From assembly GCA_963969595.1 (NCBI GenBank), contig OZ018417.1, positions 22,384,501-22,448,500 on the forward strand: a stretch of DNA of 64,000 nucleotides, given 5' to 3'. Position numbers and translations under genes: made by a program. Below, one piece after another: positions 61,272-64,000 of the stretch. The number at the start of each line of letters is the position of its first letter. Within the stretch, counting starts at the first letter, position 1. The DNA comes from Neckera pumila (Eukaryota; Streptophyta; Bryopsida; Hypnales; Neckeraceae). The notes under the pieces are model-generated. The model had not been told where the DNA came from, did no database searches, and saw nothing but the letters and a program-made list of their open reading frames with translations.

Positions 61272-64000
61272 CTCCCATTTTGAGAGTGGTCAAAGGCTCG
61301 AAGGCCCATTTTTGCAATCAAGGTGTGGTGTTGTGGCTTCCCAAGGGCCTTGGTCAGCACTTCAGCAACCATAGCTTGAGTAGGCACATACTTGAGCTCA
61401 ATCACCTCGTTCACAAATGAAATGGTGTTGCACATCAATGTGCCTCGTCCGAGAGTGGTGGGTGGGATTCTTGGCCAAAGCAATGGCCCCTTCGTTGTCA
61501 CACAAGATCTGTGTACTCCCCTCTTGGACAAGGCCAACATCAGCCAAGAGTTGCCTTAGCCAAATGGCCTCCTTTGTGCATTGGCTCATGGCCATGTACT
61601 CCGCCTCCGTTGTAGAAAGAGCTATGGTGGGCTGCCTCTTGGAATTCCATGTAATGGCACCCACTCCAAGCATAAACACGTAGCCGGTAGTGGATCTCCT
61701 ATCCCCTTCATCACCGGCCCAATCCGCATCACAAAAGCCATGCAAGGTCACATGGGCTCCTCCAAGTTGCAACTTCAGCCCAAGTGTGCCTTGAAGGTAC
61801 CTCATCACCCTCTTGACCGCTACCCAATGCTTGGGGCCATACTTGGACATGTGTTGACTCACAACACTCACCGGAAATGCCAAATCAGGCCTTGTGGCTA
61901 CCATGGCATACATCAAACAACCCACCGCTGCCTTGTAAGGCACACCTTGCATTTCAGCCCTCACCTCTTCAAACTCTTCATCGGTGAGCTTGGGCAACTT
62001 CTCATGAGTGTCAAGTGGTGTACCTATGGCTTTGCACTCCTCCATATTGAATCGCTTGAGAATCTCTTCAAGATACTTGCGTTGGCTCATGGTGATGGTG
62101 CGGGCAGCCCTATCCCTCTTGAACTCCACTCCAAGGCAATAGCTCAACTCTCCAAGATCCGTCATCTCATACTCCATCTTGAGCATAGTCTTCACTTCAA
62201 GCATCTTGGTCATACTACTTGCAAGGATGATGAGATCATCCACATATAAGATCACAATCACCAAATGCTCACAACTTTGCATGATGTACAAAGAGTGATC
62301 CGCATGGCCTCTTTGGAAGCCCTTCCTTGCAAACATGGCATCAATATCTCGATACCATACTCTCCCCGATTGCTTCAACCCGGGGAGTGCCTTCTTCAAC
62401 TTGCACTTGAGATGCTCTTGGCCTTCCTCCACAAAGCCTTGGGGCTGATCCATGTAGATGACCTCCTCCAACTTGGGATTGAGAAACGCCGTCTTCACAT
62501 CCATTTGGTGCATCTCCAAGTCCATGGCTGCCCCAATCGTCACAATGCACCGAATGGTGCTAAACTTGGCAACGGGGGCATATGTCTCATTGAAGTCCAC
62601 ACCTTCCACTTGAGAAAACCCCCTAGCAACCAACCTTGCTATGTACCTCACAATGTGACCCAAAGCATCCCTTTTGGTGGAGAACACCCACTTACAACCC
62701 ACACTTGATCTCTTGGGAGGAAGAGGTGCAAGCTCCCATGTCCCTTTGGCAATGAGGGCCTTGTACTCCTCTTCCATGGCCAACTCCCACTTGCTTGCAT
62801 CTTCGCAACGCAACACCTCTCCAAGTGTGGATGGATCTCCAAGGAAAGCCACATTGGCTTGTTCTTCTTGTTGTGGAGGAAGAATGTGATTCAACCACCA
62901 ATCTCCAAGCGGCTTGCGGATCCTTGTGGGATAACGGGGCTCCTCCGTGGACTCATCTTGCTCTTCCAAGGGCTGATCATGCTCTTGCTCCCTTGGTGAA
63001 GTGCTTGGAGAAGGGGCCGATGATCTCTTCACTTGGGGTGTAGCCACCTTCTTCTTGGACTCCACGAAGTCTTCATCTTCCGTTCCTTGCTCCTCATCTT
63101 CACCTCCTTCATCTTGAATGTGCACTCTTGGAGTTGTGCCCACCTTTTGGGCTGGTCCTCCACTTCTCCCACTTGGGCTCATCTCCAAGAGCTTGGGATC
63201 AGCTCCTCCATCCTCCAAGAAGGTCACATCTCGACTCTTGATGATGGCCTTGCTCTCCACACACATCAGCCTATACGCCTTGGTTCCCTCATAATAACCA
63301 AGGAAAAGACACTTGATGCCCTTGGCATCCAACCTGGTCCTCTTGGCACTTGGAATCAATGCATAGGCAATGCACCCGAAGATGCGCATGTGAGACACAT
63401 TGGGCCTAGTCCCACTCCAAGCTTCTTGGGGTGTCTTGCTTGTCAAGGCTTGTGTGGGGCACCGGTTCCTTGTATAAACCGCATTCGACACCGCCTCCCC
63501 CCAAAGCTCAAACTTCAGACCTTGGGCATGAATCATGGACCTTGCCATCTCCACAATGGTGCGATTAGCACGCTCCGCCACACCGTTTTGTTGAGGAGTG
63601 TAAGGGGCTGATGTATGGTGCTCAATGCCATGGGCCTTCAAGTACTCCTCAAAGGCCTTGGACACATACTCCCCTCCATTATCGGATCGCAGCACCTTCA
63701 CCTTGCACTCGGATTGGGCCTCCATAAGGGCCTTCCAAGTTTCAAAACGCCCAAACACCTCACTCTTGCACTTCAGCATATACACCCAAATCTTGCGAGA
63801 GAAATCATCAATGAAGGTCAAAAAATACCTTGCTCTTCCTATGGTTGTGGTCTTCATCGGCACGCACACATCCGAATGCACAAGCTCCAGTGGCTTGGTG
63901 GCCCGAGTTGCTCCATCTTTGGGGAAGGGCTGCCTTGCTTGTTTGCCCTCAATGCACCCCTTGCACCCCCTAGAACTCCAATCATGCTTGCAAGAAGAGA
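61202..64000 (-). CDS. Ty1/copia polyprotein, 3' part (integrase, reverse transcriptase, RNase H); frameshifted and partial
   Basis: The frame is open from the window edge (64000) to a stop at 61398. Upstream of 63881 it reads a pre-integrase segment (CKGCIEGKQARQPFPKDG). Domains follow, counted from a GTG at 63881. Integrase core: D in VHSDVC, RSDNGGEY (~65-72) and QQNGVAERANR (~97-107), the DDE set. An acidic/Ser-rich linker (~230-320). Reverse transcriptase with KWVFSTK, DVKTAFLN and YVDD (546-549). RNase H with FCDADWAGD, STTEAEYMA and CDNEGAIALAKN. Gene order INT-RT-RH marks copia rather than gypsy. A one-base shift near 61401-61412 moves the last part (VIELKYVPTQAMVAEVLTKA) to another frame, which ends at 61202 inside the LTR. 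gag and protease lie outside the window. The single shift and long open frame suggest a fairly young copy. Confidence 0.93.

Noticed and set aside
61581..63611. Long open frames on the plus strand at 61581-62249, 62265-62708 and 63033-63611
   Set aside because: They are antisense shadows of the copia polyprotein and carry no domains.

Overview
The window looks like nuclear DNA of a land plant. It is very AT-rich, carries one spliced gene of a plant-type protein O-fucosyltransferase (12 coding exons with GT..AG introns), a Ty1/copia retrotransposon, a CACTA-type foldback MITE and HARBI1-like transposase remains. I cannot name the species. No bacterial operons, rRNA, tRNA or CRISPR were seen.

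Layout. 1-1060: minus-strand HARBI1-like (PIF/Harbinger) transposase pseudogene, split by a small element flanked by TTAA. 2.0-10.2 kb: several TTAA-flanked elements, one holding a nested CACTA MITE, then two head-to-tail Helitron-like elements. 11.3-17.2 kb, with a probable 5' UTR exon near 19.7-20.0 kb: the only convincing intact host gene, on the minus strand. 21-49 kb: a graveyard of roughly 0.5-1.5 kb TTAA-flanked elements, long foldback elements, minisatellites and retroposon tails. 49.8-53.4 kb: tandem repeats, mainly a ~175-bp satellite that changes orientation near 51.3 kb. 54.9-55.4 kb: a broken acidic ORF. 56.4-57.6 kb: a series of short palindromic motifs. 57.7-61.0 kb: an element terminus of the same TTAA family followed by a decayed piggyBac (PGBD/DDE_Tnp_1_7) transposase. 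61.0-64.0 kb: the 3' half of a Ty1/copia element whose LTR abuts the start of that transposase.

Main result. About 17 copies or fragments of one family (ends close to TTAA-CCCCTAAAGGACC ... GGTCCTTTAGGGG-TTAA) cover roughly a fifth of the window. The 4-bp TTAA duplication, the CC-rich ~13-bp inverted termini and a nearby piggyBac-type transposase with all three catalytic aspartates make a plant piggyBac family with many non-autonomous derivatives the best explanation. The insertion at 302-860 gives unusually direct evidence: taking out the element and one TTAA leaves the interrupted HARBI1-like reading frame continuous. Two copy pairs are nearly identical, so some transposition is recent, yet the transposase copy here is broken.
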